64,000 nucleotides of DNA from Rotaria socialis. Taxonomy: Eukaryota; Rotifera; Eurotatoria; Philodinida; Philodinidae. The notes below the pieces were generated by a model, which saw only the letters and a program-made list of their open reading frames with translations, had not been told where the DNA came from and ran no database searches. The stretch is taken from NCBI GenBank assembly GCA_905331475.1, contig CAJNYU010001569.1:6870-70869 (forward strand), given 5' to 3'. Made by a program: the position numbers and the translations under genes. This document shows positions 22,664 to 35,325 of this stretch, piece after piece (within the stretch, counting starts at the first letter, position 1; each line of letters opens with the position of its first letter).

Positions 22664-24758
22664 TTAAAGAAGATATTGAAATTTTTGTACGCGGTGATTA
22701 GAAGTGTCTGCAACATACAAGTTCCGTGAGGCATCTAAAGCAACTCCTGCTGGATAGTTGAGCGTAGTATTAGTCTGTCCCATTGAGCCTGTGCCAGCAA
22801 TAGTACGTCCAGTTGTATTAACTGTTGGATATTGACAGAAGAGTTGAATACGATGATTGTTGTTGTCTACAACGAACATGTTGGTATAATTATCAAGTTT
22901 AAGTGAAGATGGAAATTTGAGTAATGTTGAAGTGTTGCCACTATTGCCATCAACGCCAGCCACAGTGGTTCCTGATACAGCACCCACTGGCCATTTTACA
23001 ACTGTGTGCCTATCGGAATTCGTGATATAAACAGTACCTACAGCGATTGACGCATCAACTGCAAAGCCTTGTGGTAGTTTAAGTGGAAATCCAGCATTGT
23101 TCGACCATTGATTGCTTGCTACTGCTGTACCATTGTTCCAAACAATATTGCTATCACGATCACAAGCATAAATTGAGTTATTGACGACTTGAACTCCCCA
23201 CATGGAGCCAGCAGAAGTCCAATTTGTTGAAACTGTCAATCCTGTTGTATTACCACTGGCAAAAAACTGTATTCGGTGATTGCCAGAATCAGCAACATAA
23301 ATATTTTCCGATGAATCAACAAAGACATCTTTCGGTATATTGAGGAGCGTTGATGATGAACCAGATGTACCAGAACTACCGGCAATAGTCGTACCAGTTG
23401 TTGCTCCCTGTGCCCATTTCTGAATACGATGATTTTGCGCGTCGGCAATATAAAGATTATTCGTTGTATCAACATAAATGTTCCATGGCGCATTTAATTT
23501 ATCTGCTGTACTGCCTGATACACCAGTAACTCCAGCTACAGTTTGACCATTTGCATCCCATAACCAATTTGGACCTAAAACAACAATTAGGGAATAAATT
23601 CCTTTGAATTTATATTCTACTAGATTTATTCAAGTAAACGAACACATCGGAATGGCAGTGGTAGTCGTTGTAGAAGTTGTCGACGTGGTTCTGGTGGTAG
23701 TTGCTGTAGTACTTGTCGTGGATGTTGTCGGTGTGGTTGTAGTAGTAGTTGTCGAAGTTGTCGATGTGGTAGCAGTAGTAGTCCTGGTTGTGGAAGTTGT
23801 TGAGGTAGTTGTTGATGTAGTTGCGGTAGTAGTTGTTGTCGAAGTTGTCGATGTGGTTGCAGTGGTAGTGGTCGTTGTAGACGTTGTTGAAGTAGTTGCC
23901 GTGGTAGTTGTAGTGGTAGTGGACGTAGCAATTGTCGCTGAAGTGACAGTCGTAGTAGAGCCTATTATATTAATTATAGAGACTTATGTATGAAAACCGA
24001 ATGAAAAAGAAAACTACAATAAGTAATATTTTAGTTCTGTTGATACCTGTCGTTGATGAACTGGTGGTTGCTGTTGTTTTCATTGTTAACCAAAGTGAGA
24101 TTACAATAGCCAATGCTAAACCAGCTAATAGAGAGCCAAGTAAAAAACCGCGAAACCAGCACGAATACCAATGAGATGATCCAGATTTCCTTGATGAAAC
24201 GGAAAGAAATTAATCAATCTTAAGATAAACATGTAATAAAATATGCCACCATATCAATATTTAGGAACAAAAACAATAATTAAATTTCTAATTTCAGTAT
24301 CTCTGATGATCAGAAAAGGTGAACCGAGAATTCGATTGATAAAATTTTGCATTCATAATTGCAATTTCTTTTTTCAATTGGCGAAATAAAATTTTCTAAG
24401 TCTTCAAACTGCCACACCTCTATGCACACCGACTCGTAACATTGTTCTATCACTACACACAGACACACCTCCATACTCTGTCTTGCTATCAGATTTCTCT
24501 ACAGTTCATCTTATCGTTCATAGTAGGTGATGAAATCCTTTTGATGTTTCTTTGGTTAATATTATTTTAGATAAATACCTACTTTTGACGATTTTTTGTT
24601 GTTTTTTCTTCGCCATGATCCTGATCATTATGCCATTCGTTATTAGCAGAGCCAGATGAACGCTGACGTGGAGCAGAACGTGAGGATTTTGATGATTTGT
24701 TGATTGTGTTGTATGGTGAAGGTGTTTGCTCCCAATCACTCACTAGTTTATTACTCAT
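22664..24758 (-). CDS. Type II membrane protein with Thr-rich stalk and NHL-repeat propeller
   Basis: Four exons assemble in frame: 24758-24583, 24189-24047, 23961-23644, 23574-22664 (about 515 residues). Residues 1-72 are a polar, Ser-rich cytoplasmic segment; 73-95 form a signal-anchor helix (GFLLGSLLAGLALAIVISLW); about 97-208 are a mucin-like stalk of Thr with Ser and Ala; the rest is a propeller of about six NHL repeats, with typical cores NLYIADAQNHRIQ, NIYVADSGNHRIQ, MFVVDNNNHRIQ and NLYVADTSNHRVQ. The stalk-propeller junction is IPMC|PNWLW. NHL propellers bind proteins or RNA; here the domain is outside the cell. This layout is common in bdelloid genomes. The stalk comes from a degenerate triplet array, whose antisense reads as a Val-rich frame. 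Confidence 0.85.
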
Positions 24759-27049
24759 TGGAAATGATAACTGAGCTTTATCCGTAGAACTTACACTCAC
24801 ATGAAAAATTAAATCTATCTCAATGCGCCAGCTGCTATAATAAATCGCAGAAGGTTTATATTTTCTCCTAGAATATATAAGAAATCTGCTATTGACAGAC
24901 TTATTGTTGATCGAACATTTGAATAAAAAAATTGCATTGTGAAAAAACAAGAAGAAAATGATCTCGTTATTTACTTTTCATCGTACACTTTAATATATAC
25001 AGAGAGTTTATGGTTTCGATCTAGGTAGCAGGCGGCTAATAAAATCTAGATTGCGCATGAAAAATAAATAACTAATTAAAAAATCTAAAACTAAAAAAAT
25101 AAAACGCAAATTTGAGTTTGCATAAGACGAGAATAATGCCTAGTTTTTATGACGTTGAAAGAGAAAATATTCGGCTTTAGCATTGGTCTCGCCAGTTCAG
25201 TGTCTATCGAGATTAGTTAGCCTCTTAGAATATTCTGAAAAATTTAACGTAGAGACAAAAAACAGAACAAAGACTTGTCTTTCTTCTTAATTCACTTTTG
25301 GCTTAAACAGTATATTTTATCTCGAAATTTTAAGGATCAAAATAAAATAACTTGTTTGCGTTAGCAACTGTAGAAAGATTTTTATTGTCGATGTCATCAT
25401 CGAACTCTGGAGAATGAATTTTTCTTTTGTGAAAAATAGATGAAACCTTGCGTTTATTTATATTGTATTCAATACAGATCGATAATTTTTTAAAATTCTT
25501 ATCATACCAACAGAAAGTAATAATTCTTGCCCGATCTAGTTCATTTCATAATCAAAATTTTCTAGATTACAACGTTCTTTTGACATTGTACGGCTGCGTA
25601 CTTGAGCACGACCTGACACACGTGCACATACAATACAAAACATCGCAGTCAAACGTAATAATCATGTGTCAAAACAACCACGATTATCCAATTTATACAC
25701 GATTGATTTCAAAGCTAAATAAATCTTTTCAACTAATCAAAACTTCGAATCATTTCTTATCAGTCGTTTCTTAAGACTGCATTTATCTACGAATATTCTT
25801 TTGATTTTCGCCACAAAAACATTGAAAATATATTGCGCATTTTTATCAATCGCAAATAATTAGCATCCATCAATGATTTATAGTAACGGTTAGTCAACAC
25901 GTAGATGGTCCATACAGAATGATGCTCTCAATATTTTCTCTAATTTTCATCAGATTCAGCCTTTAATTCTCTACAAAAAAAGTAATACTTGTAGGCATAG
26001 CATACTGATGCTCTGTTTGAATGCGTTTTCATGATGAATGTGATATTCGAATGCTTGTGATACATGTCAAATCAGTGTGTTGAACTTATTAATTATCTGT
26101 TGAAATCGCATCTCAACGTCAATTTATTAATTTAATTTGTAATTACTACGAAGCCTTGAGCATTTCTTTCGTAAACAAGTCCGCCATCGTGCCCCTCTTG
26201 TTCATAGAATAATTAAGCTGCCCATTAAAATCGTAAATACATCAGTACGATATGTTCCCGACAACAATATTCTAATGACTGTTTTTATCATCAAGTAGCG
26301 GCTCTTCTAAAATTGTTATTATTTCAATGGTGCAAGCCATTTTCATATTTAAGATGGCCTACAATTTAAAGTACATTGATATAAAAGAAGAACGGGAGTG
26401 CGCGGGCTCTTCCTATCTTCAGTTGTGTCCTGTAGATTATTATCATGTTGAATGATAATTACACTTGTTTACTCTATAATCGTAATCGGTTTGAATACGA
26501 TGTTCATATTCACTCAATGGTACTTTCATCTTACATAATTATTCTTCTTTCGTACTAGCATCTCGTGTTTGATGGGAAAAAAAACGCTTCCTTTGAATGA
26601 TTTACTGTTTTTTCTTTCTAGTAGAAATGTTTTCTCAATAATCTGAAAAACAAAATACATTTGTCTTGTTCATTACAAAGCATATATCTTTTATTATTAT
26701 TAATAGTTACGAGTTGATTGTTATTTAGATTTATTACTATTTCTATATTATGATGAACTGTTCTATTACATTGTTGACAGTGTGCATGTCACATGCTGAT
26801 AGAACAATATTAATTCTTATGTATGATAACGTTGACAGGTTTTTCCTATCGCATAAAATTATTTGTTGCAAGAAATATCAATGAATTAAACATCGTGTTT
26901 TGGGTTTTTTTCTCCCAAAAAGAAAAATGAGTTTCGCATTATTTGATGAAGCTATCTTATGTATATATTAAAAAAACAGAAACAGCCAATAGAGAAAAAG
27001 AACACGATGTCTAATCTTCATACAACCATTCGTCTGCACACTTTTCTTT
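24759..27049. other. Intergenic
   Basis: Promoter side of the NHL gene and 3' side of the GPCR. A 108-codon frame at 25448-25774 (+) has no recognisable domain. Nothing else seen in about 2.3 kb. Confidence 0.4.
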
Positions 27050-28978
27050 TTACAATTGTCGAAAATCGCAACGAAGCAAACGTGTGTAAGTCTTTTTAAA
27101 TTGTCGATTGGCAAGTGCATAACAAAACGGATTAATTGGACTATTCAAGTAGCAAAGGAAATAACAAGCATGAAAGAGATATGTATTAAACACAATACTC
27201 TCACGACATGTCTTGCAAAACGTTTGAATTATTGTGTGAACATGCCACTAAAAATAGAAAAACAAAATAGCGAATTGAAAATCTATATTATATTATTTAG
27301 AAGGTAGGCACAGGCTTGCTGAATATGAACTATAACATGTCAGAATGTCTGTAAGAATTTCTCAAGCCCTAAAGTAACGCATTAGCCTTGACTTTTGTTT
27401 TCGTCATTAGTGCATGAAAGTTGACATGCCGTGAAACTACGAATAGATTCGTGCACAAGCATTTTTGATTATGACTAAAAATCTATCTTCATGAAGATAG
27501 TAATGAGGAAATTCAGATGAAGCATATTTTACTTGTAACGCTCAAGTTTGCAAATAAAATTTTCAACAAACTAACCGGTGTCCAACATATAACAAATGCA
27601 CCCATAATAACAGTAATAGTACGTAATGCTTTTCGTGCTTTACTACTCGTGCCACTAGTTCGACTGCATGGCTTCGACTTTGTTGGAGTCGATGTTGGCG
27701 TGCTATTCTGTTGTGTAATCGGTAAAAGTATTCGATTTTCTTCTAGTTTTCTATTTGACCCAACGCCAACTCGAGTCATAGTAAGTAAATTAGTTATGTT
27801 TGAAGCTATTGTAGCTACCGATGTACGTTCGCCGCTAGTATAGTGTGACGATGAACGGTTAGCAGCATCAAGTCCATTGGATAATCTCTTATTATTAGCT
27901 ATTGTTGCATTCACAAATGAACTTCCAGCATCATCATCTACAGTTGTTTCAAATTTTGATATCGACGATAGAGTCGATTGTTGTGGATATTTGATTTTCT
28001 TCGATCGTGCCGATGACGACGATGTGATTGTTGTTTGTGTAAGTTGATGATTTTTTGACATATTTATTACGATATTTGTCATATTCGATGATGATATACC
28101 TATTATACTTGACACTTTTTTTGCATTTGCTTTTGAACGTTTCTCAAGTTCACTTGCAACTTGATAAATAAAAAAATAGAGTGTAAACATAACTAATAAT
28201 GTTACCCAAAAATAGCCAATCGTTAAACCTAAAAGAAAATAATTCAATTTATTGACAATAGGCCTACAGAATGATTATTATATCGTTAACCTAGATTAAA
28301 ATAAGCATTCTTGTTCCATTGTACGCTATGAAATAGAAACAGAACGTTTTTAAACTATGAAGAGTTCCATTAGGCTTACTCGCATTGAAGATCGGACAAG
28401 CTTAAATTTGGCTTTTTACTGTACAAAGGATAGCCCATTGTTGAAATGAAAAATATCAATGCTGGCACAAACCATGTTAAAAGCACCAAGAAAATAATTC
28501 GTTTTTTCGTTCTCCAATTTCGATATTTCGCAGGAATTTTAACTGAACAAAAACGATCGACGGTGATTAAAAGCACCGTATATATAGATGCTAAGCATAC
28601 AGTGTAATCTAATGATAACCATATATCGCATAAAAACGAACCGACCACCCATTGATTTTTATATATACCCAACGTTAAAAAAGGCATCGATATGCAACCA
28701 ATTAAAAAATCGCTAATCGCTAATGAAAATATAAAATAATTTGTCGGTTGTCGAATTTGTCGATCGACAAAAAATGAGACAAGCACAAGTACATTACCAC
28801 TTATAGTTAGTAATGATGTAAATGTACCAATAACGGCAAGTGCTATATTCACTTGTATTGGATAAGGATGCGATGATGATATTAAAATTGTCGATGATGA
28901 ATCTTGAATATCATAATTAGTTAAATTATAGAACAGAAGTGATTCGTTAAAAAATATAAACGATAGTTGTTCTACCAT
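27050..28978 (-). CDS. Class A GPCR, muscarinic acetylcholine receptor-like
   Basis: Four exons assemble in frame: 28978-28380, a 35-base micro-exon 28325-28291, 28228-27576 and 27247-27050, giving 494 residues and seven membrane helices. Hallmarks: N62 (TM1), D90 (TM2), D124-Y125 in SLDYT (TM3 amine-binding Asp), DRF at 141-143 in place of DRY, FVICWTP at TM6, and NPFCY at 468-472. The TM6-TM7 stretch aligns without gaps with muscarinic receptors only if exon 3 ends right after WTP. The third intracellular loop is long and Ser/Thr-rich. In muscarinic receptors the two residues after WTP are Tyr-Asn; here they are Trp-His, so the ligand may differ from acetylcholine. The micro-exon supplies the loop between TM4 and TM5 ([12 protein letters not shown]). 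Confidence 0.88.
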
Positions 28979-30983
28979 ACATATAATAATAATAGGAAAT
29001 ATTTATAAAAACAAGTGATTTATCTAGAAGAAGAAGAAGAAATAGACATTATTTATTCGTTATATGTATATATATAGTGAAAGAATGAGATAGATAGTTA
29101 CATAGATATATCGAACTATTTGTCTAAATTACCTGATGCTAGGGTATATAGTCGTCACTTATCTAAAAATATATGAGATAGAGATAGAGAGAAAGAGAAA
29201 AATATTTCTCCTATTTTATTAGAGACAGAGAGATAGGATACTGATGATATTTATCTTCATTCGCGTTCCAAAGAAGATATGCACAGTTAATAAACCGATG
29301 TATTTAGCTCATGGGCGATAGACAAATATTCTCCTTTCAATCTAAGTCTTACTCAAAGATCGGATTTCTACGATTCAAAATTGTTCAATATCGTTTTTTT
29401 ATTCTATCGGAAAAGCAAAGGGCGGATATATATTGTTTCTTTATCTCAACTTATGTGCTTGTAATGATAATCATTTATCAAGAGACGGTCGTACTAAAAC
29501 TCCTTTGCTCTTTCTCTGTAACTCTTTTTCCTGACGAACATTTCTCTTGTTCGCCCTCATCGAATACTATTCTTCTTTTGCCCATAGTCATCAATTTATT
29601 GATAGATTTAGGAAACAGACAAAATAGCGAATAAAACATTTATAGAAATAGCCCATCGTTCGTTTGTTTCCTTATTTTCTTGCTTTTTTCTTCTCTCTCT
29701 CTCTCTCTCTCTCTCGTTTTGTTACAAAAGAAAAATAAGATCTATCATTTAGTTATCTCAACAATTGATTTCTTTTTTTATATGTTGCTTCTTTTTTGTC
29801 ATGTGTTGTTAATCGAAAAATTGTATTACCTTTATTTTGGTGGTGCAACAAATCTGCAACATTAATTTATAAGCAAAAAATAAATCGAGAAAACATGTAT
29901 AATATTGTTGTTACACAAATATACCCATCTAAAGAAATTTTCCTTTCGTAATTTATCATAAAAGCCTTGGATCGTCGATAGATGTTATCAGTTCGTCCAT
30001 CTCTTTTTCTAATTTCGCTTCTATCTAAAAAAGAAGAGAAGATTGCATGCTTGACTTTCTCTAATCAGCGGTTATTACCTTCTTATGTCGTCACTTAACT
30101 GGAGGCGGCGAAAAGTAACCGAGTAAGTGTGCACAAAATTTCTATGATGATAAATGTATGTATGTTGTAAGAAGTGGGTGGCACTTTCTGTGCTTGTTGA
30201 ATGAACTAGAATAAGATGTTTATGGTTGTCGGACACAATCATTCGAAACGGAACAATTGAATAACGAAAAGCGACAAAACAAAATGGAGCCAATTTACAA
30301 GACATAGATAGGAGACATGTATATTCACTGGAAAAAGTCAGAATAATGGCGAATTGATACAGTTTATTGAAACAGGCGTGCATATGTTATCAGATTATTG
30401 TATATATAAGGAAAAAAGATTTATTAATCAACACCTAGAAATCGATAAAAAACAAAACTCGAGAGTTTTCGATCGTCGGCATACATGTTGAGATTTCCAT
30501 AACTAAATTGAAGAGTTGAATAATCATGTGCAAACATGAGATATCTTGTTCATTTTTTTAATTTCATAATCGAGAGTATAATCGATCAAATAGAAAGAGA
30601 GAGAGAAGACTTCATAAAGAGATAGAATGACAAATGTGTATTATTTTTGTTGCAATATCATAACATAGAATCGACTTTCATCTATGATACGATTGTTTTC
30701 AGATCAATCATAATAAGCACTTCTTAAAGCATGATAAATCTTAGGTCATGTTTTCTCAAAATAAAAAAGAAGAAGTCGAAATTGAAATCTTTTGATTCAC
30801 AATCATTACAGATACATCATGTTTGAATTCTATTGGGAAATTATTCATTCTCGCTGTTTCTTTTTATTATAACATAGCGAAAAAAAGAATCATGACACAG
30901 CAAACAATACTACTAAATTTTTTAACATGATTAAATTAAAAAGAACAAAACAAATGCACTAATTTGATTTTCATCAGATGTTA
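28979..30983. other. Intergenic
   Basis: GPCR promoter region and simple repeats (GAA near 29023-29040, CT at 29693-29715). A minus-strand stretch at about 29958-30026 reads IEAKLEKEMDELITSIDDPR and ends in a stop after an acceptor-like site, but I found no exon that joins it in frame. Otherwise nothing. Confidence 0.35.
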
Positions 30984-33164
30984 TTAAAGATCTTGATGAA
31001 CTCGTAATTCAGCACCCCAATCGGTAGCCTGACTGCCAACGAAAACATCGTGTTTATCGAGAATTTCTTCTTTTGTTAATTGATTATCCTATGTAAAACA
31101 AAGATCGAAATTTCTTTGAGAAAAATAAACAAATCAGTTACTTGATCTTTATCAGCTTCACGAAATAAATGCGACGTTTCAGCTTCAATATTATCATAAT
31201 CAACTGGCATCAACCATAATTCAACTTCTTTTCGATTTAATTTTTTATCATGATCAAGATCACGGTAAGCAAGAAAGTTTTCTCGTTCTGTTTGCACCCA
31301 TTCAGGCTCGACTGTATTATTATTTTCTGTACTATCCCATATGTCATGAAGAAACTCTTCGAGGGAAATAAAGCCGTCTTTGTTTGCGTCCATATCTTCA
31401 ATGGTTTCCGTTATAACAAGATCTTTCATACGAGGGCTTTGCTCGGGATGAATAAAATCGGCGAATTCATTTTTATTTAAACTTCCATTACCGTCTTCAT
31501 CAGCTTTGGTAAATCTAGGTCAAACAAGGAAAAACAATTTTGTTCTAATGGAACATATACAAAGGAAATCTTTTAGAGCGAGCTTTAGCTTCTTTTTACT
31601 AGAAACATGTTCCGTAGTCTCTCATGAAAATGTCATTCGATTCCTTTTTTCAAGGATTATCTATTATCGGTTTTGTTTTAAAGGAAACTATGTGCGTTAT
31701 TCCGGCAAGTATTTATTCAGCGTACGATACACCATTCAAATGCATGATTACTTTCTGTAATGTATCTACCGGGTCAGTCTTGGATAAATGAATATTACAT
31801 TATGAAGAAAAAATTAGGCTATTCTTACCTTCGTCGATCTTTTTTTTGTAATCGAAGATACTGTTCTGTTACTTGGTCCGGCTCCGGAGTATTGTCATCT
31901 AATCAAAATAATATTAATGAGCGATTAACTTTTAATAGATTTCAGATCAATTAAAATGAAGACAGAGACAAAGATAATTAAATTTGCTATTAAGAAAAGT
32001 CTCCGCCTCTATTACCTGATAATCATAGTAATACTCTGAGATTAGATCAATCTTCAACTAATATCATAAAGTTCCATAAGATCTGTTGACCATGATATAT
32101 AATGGCAATATTAAATTCCATTTAGCCTTCAACGTATCTATATTTCTACATGCTTTCTTGTCTCCTCCTCCTCCGACGTCTAGTCATCTGTACCAATCAA
32201 TCAGAAACAAGTTTCTTCAATATTTTACTTAAAATATTCTCGACATCATTGCATCACATTACCGATGAGTGAAGCAAAGACGTTCGATAAATCGATTTAA
32301 CCAATGTCATTGCGCGTAAGTGCCAAGCAAGACTTGATGAACTTGTTTTTGTTTATGTCATAATATAGACAACAAGACATAAGAATAAACATCCATGACA
32401 AAACGCAATTCAATATTATCATCCGATATCATAAATAACAACTCTCTTATCGAAATTTCATTACAATGATATTAGTCGAATAGGGAAATAAGTTTTACCA
32501 ACTAAAAGTTCACAAGAGGAGAGAATTTCGTTGAACAATGAAAATACTATCGCAAGTACTTTTCCCTCTGTTTCAGGCAACGTTACTATACTAATCCTAC
32601 ATAGAGCGTAATATGTTGTTTTATCATATTCATCCCATGATATTGCATTATTTGAATCATTATTCATTTGTTTCCATTGACGTTCAACATCATCAGTTAT
32701 ATAACGTGTTTGAACAGATTTAATCCAATCTTTTAGTTCTTGTTTTGTTACTGTACCATTATGATCCTTATCGATACGATCGAATAGAGCACTAAAATGT
32801 ATCAACGGCTTAGAATTTCTTGAATAAAATTTTGAATTCAGTGTTTTTTACCCAAGACGCTTTGTGCTTTCTTCAACGGACAGTTTTTCGAATTTTTTTG
32901 CTTCTTCAACGCCAAGAAATGCTTCGTGATCGTACGCTGTATTATGTTCTACTTTTTCATCATGATTCGTATCAGTAAAATGTTCTTGTTGGCTGAGAGG
33001 CTAAAGAAGGAAAACGCGTTCAAGAGAATTTCAAAATATATAAACATTCTACGATTTCTTACTAAATCAAGTACACGAGCTTTATGACTGTTTTGTGTAC
33101 CGCTTGGCAAAATGCCAGCATAACATGAAAGAATACAAATAGAATAAAATGTGACCAGAAACAT
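30984..33164 (-). CDS. CREC-family EF-hand protein (calumenin/reticulocalbin-like)
   Basis: Six exons assemble in frame: 33164-33063, 33000-32852, 32791-32601, 31898-31829, 31514-31142, 31088-30984 (329 residues, usual for the family). An N-terminal signal peptide ([16 protein letters not shown]) is followed by six EF-hand loops: [29 protein letters not shown] (weak), [39 protein letters not shown] and [13 protein letters not shown]. The end [12 protein letters not shown] is the CREC C-terminal block. Family members bind Ca2+ with low affinity in the secretory pathway. The last four residues are HQDL; vertebrate members end in HDEF or HDEL, so retrieval to the ER may be weak or lost. Confidence 0.92.
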
Positions 33165-33804
33165 GATTATCTAAATTTAAAATAAAAAAGCAATCAGACA
33201 GGAAACTCAAGCGAATAACCGACGTTTCATACTGATGATTAACTTATGAACTGTAGATTGTCAAAATCACCAGTTTTCATGCTTCTAACAGATCATTTTA
33301 TAGTTCATAGACCTGCGTTCAAAACAATTGAGTTGCTCTCAAATGTCTACAGTCACCTTTAATAAATTGTAGCAGAATATTGCAACCGAAGAATTTTTAA
33401 GTCTTACAACCCATAGTACGTGGTTACTCTATTCATCAAAGTTTATCTGATCAGAAAATTTCTGCTATGACATGATTCTCCAAGCATACCCTATAAAACA
33501 GATTACCGAATTCTCAACTCTCCATTTCAAATAATTCGCCGGCTTAGGTCGATTTGAATTCCTCGTATTAAATCATTGAACAAAGTCTAAGTTCATATTT
33601 TGTTCTCTCAGAATTCTTCACTCTCGAAAATTAGAGCTATTAAAAATTCGTATCTATCAACCGAGAAGAGATCTGATTAGAATACATTAAAAAAAAATGA
33701 AATCTCCACAACTTTCAACTTACGATAATACTCGAATATTGACTTAGAATAATTGAAAATATTTTGTTGTTCGACTAAATAATTTTATTCATCTAAAACA
33801 TAAA
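33165..33804. other. Intergenic
   Basis: Lies between the start of the CREC gene and the 3' end of the FANCE-like gene. Nothing distinctive seen. Confidence 0.4.
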
Positions 33805-35209
33805 TCAATCCAGTAGATCGATGAGAATATCACTAAGTATTGTTGTATTTATTGTTACAGCTTGTTTCAATATAAAACGCTGTTCATTCGTTATTATGTG
33901 ATTATTTTCTGTACATTTAATTAAAACTTTATGGAGAACTTTCGCAAATGGTAAACTATCTGAAAAGATTTTTGCTGATGTTGCAATTTTTTCTGGTAAA
34001 ATATTTAATAAATCACTCGAAAAATAAAATTCTTTACAATCAAACCATTTACTAATTATACATAATTCATTATCATTAAATGGACATGTGCTATTTTGAC
34101 ATAGATAACTGCATAATGTATAACGATCAGATATATTTGTCAATTGAGTAAATAGATTCGAAAGAAATAAATTTATATTATCCGTTGACACATGTTGATT
34201 ATTAAGCCATGGAACGAAGCAACTAAGAAAAAATTCATCAGGATTCTTATTCATCAATTCAACTATAATAGAAAATATATCATTGGAGATTTGAAATGAA
34301 ACATCGATAAGCCATGGATAGATTAATTTTTGAAAACGCTTTGCAATTATATTCGAATCAGATTCATTGAGCATTGACGATAGATTTTCTATTGAGCGAT
34401 CTAAATAATAATAAACATATTGAATATCGGAAATGCATCTATAGGTGATAGACAAACAATTTTCTGTTCTTATTAAAAAAAAAGTACTAGGAGTCGTTCA
34501 TCGAAGAGCTGCAATATTAAGAAAAGAAAGGTGCAATGCATTACGATCCTAGTCTTATCAATGTGTCGTATCTGATTACTAGTCTGTTCTGCGTAATAGA
34601 GAAAAATCGATTCGTGCATTACTCTGTATGATTTCATTATTCTACTCATAAATTGGATTCTGATCGAAATCATAATACGCGACAAAAAAGAACTATGGGG
34701 AGGTTATCGTGAGATTCTTGGAAGACAATTAAATTTGAATAAACTACTTATCTAAGCGATAGGATCATACCTTCAACTATTGTATCGACAACTGTTTGAA
34801 CTTCTTCATCATAATCTAGAATTTCTACAACATCAATATGAACATTGAATCGTAGAAGTTTTGGATCAATATTTATTAAAGAATTTTTTTTTGCACGTTG
34901 ACGTTTTGGAGAAGAGTTTTTCGGTGCTGTTGTCTTAAGAAATTTTCTTGGTTGTGTTTCTTGTATATAACCATTAATAATATCAAAAATTTTTTTTTCT
35001 TCACTATTGTCGGATACGAATTCTAATAGATTTTGAACAGCTTTCGAATCCGAAAATGATATAGATTCATAATTCGATGATATTGGAAATGTATTTAACC
35101 AAAATTGAGCTAGACTTTCTTTTGATATTGTTGCCATTGATTGATATCCTACAATTCTATCAAGGATAGATATCTTCTCTTGTTCTTCGTTATGATTTAT
35201 CCAATACAA
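33805..35209 (-). CDS. Fanconi anaemia group E-like protein (FANCE)
   Basis: Two exons, 35209-34771 and 34463-33805 (intron 307 bases, phase 1), give about 365 residues. The C-terminal half matches the helical-repeat domain of FANCE: a run of alpha-helix pairs ending in LPFAKVLHKVLIKCTENN, then ITNEQRFILKQA and NTTILSDILIDLL, the last corresponding to the NTTFLRKSL block of the human protein. A basic patch (SSPKRQRAKKN) in the first exon could be a nuclear localisation signal. In vertebrates FANCE sits in the nuclear Fanconi core complex and bridges FANCC to FANCD2 during interstrand-crosslink repair. The protein is shorter than human FANCE at the N-terminus. The assignment rests on motif memory without an alignment. 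Confidence 0.7.
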
Positions 35210-35325
35210 GCAAACGTTTCATAGTGATATCTATCGACATACTTCTTTATTTAACCAATCACATATTATTGATTACGACACACACGCGAACTAGTAGTAG
35301 TTGTTAAGCAAATGATCACGTCTAA
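35210..35325. promoter_or_regulatory. Shared divergent promoter, FANCE-like / METAP1D
   Basis: Only 116 bases separate the two start codons, which point away from each other, so both core promoters must lie here or overlap the 5' exons. No TATA box is obvious. Confidence 0.5.

Noticed and set aside
23604-23993. 129-codon Val-rich open frame on the + strand
   Set aside because: Antisense of the Thr-rich stalk of the NHL gene; composition follows from the triplet array.
25448-25774. 108-codon + frame in the 24.8-27.0 kb spacer
   Set aside because: No homology I can see and no splice context; likely chance.
27513-27575. Extension of the GPCR TM6 exon as [11 protein letters not shown]
   Set aside because: Using the GTTAGT donor after WTP gives a gap-free match to muscarinic receptors, so this is intron read-through.
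29958-30383. Candidate two-exon minus gene ending DELITSIDDPR
   Set aside because: The last segment looks real, but the upstream frame cannot join it in phase at the visible donor, and that frame looks random.
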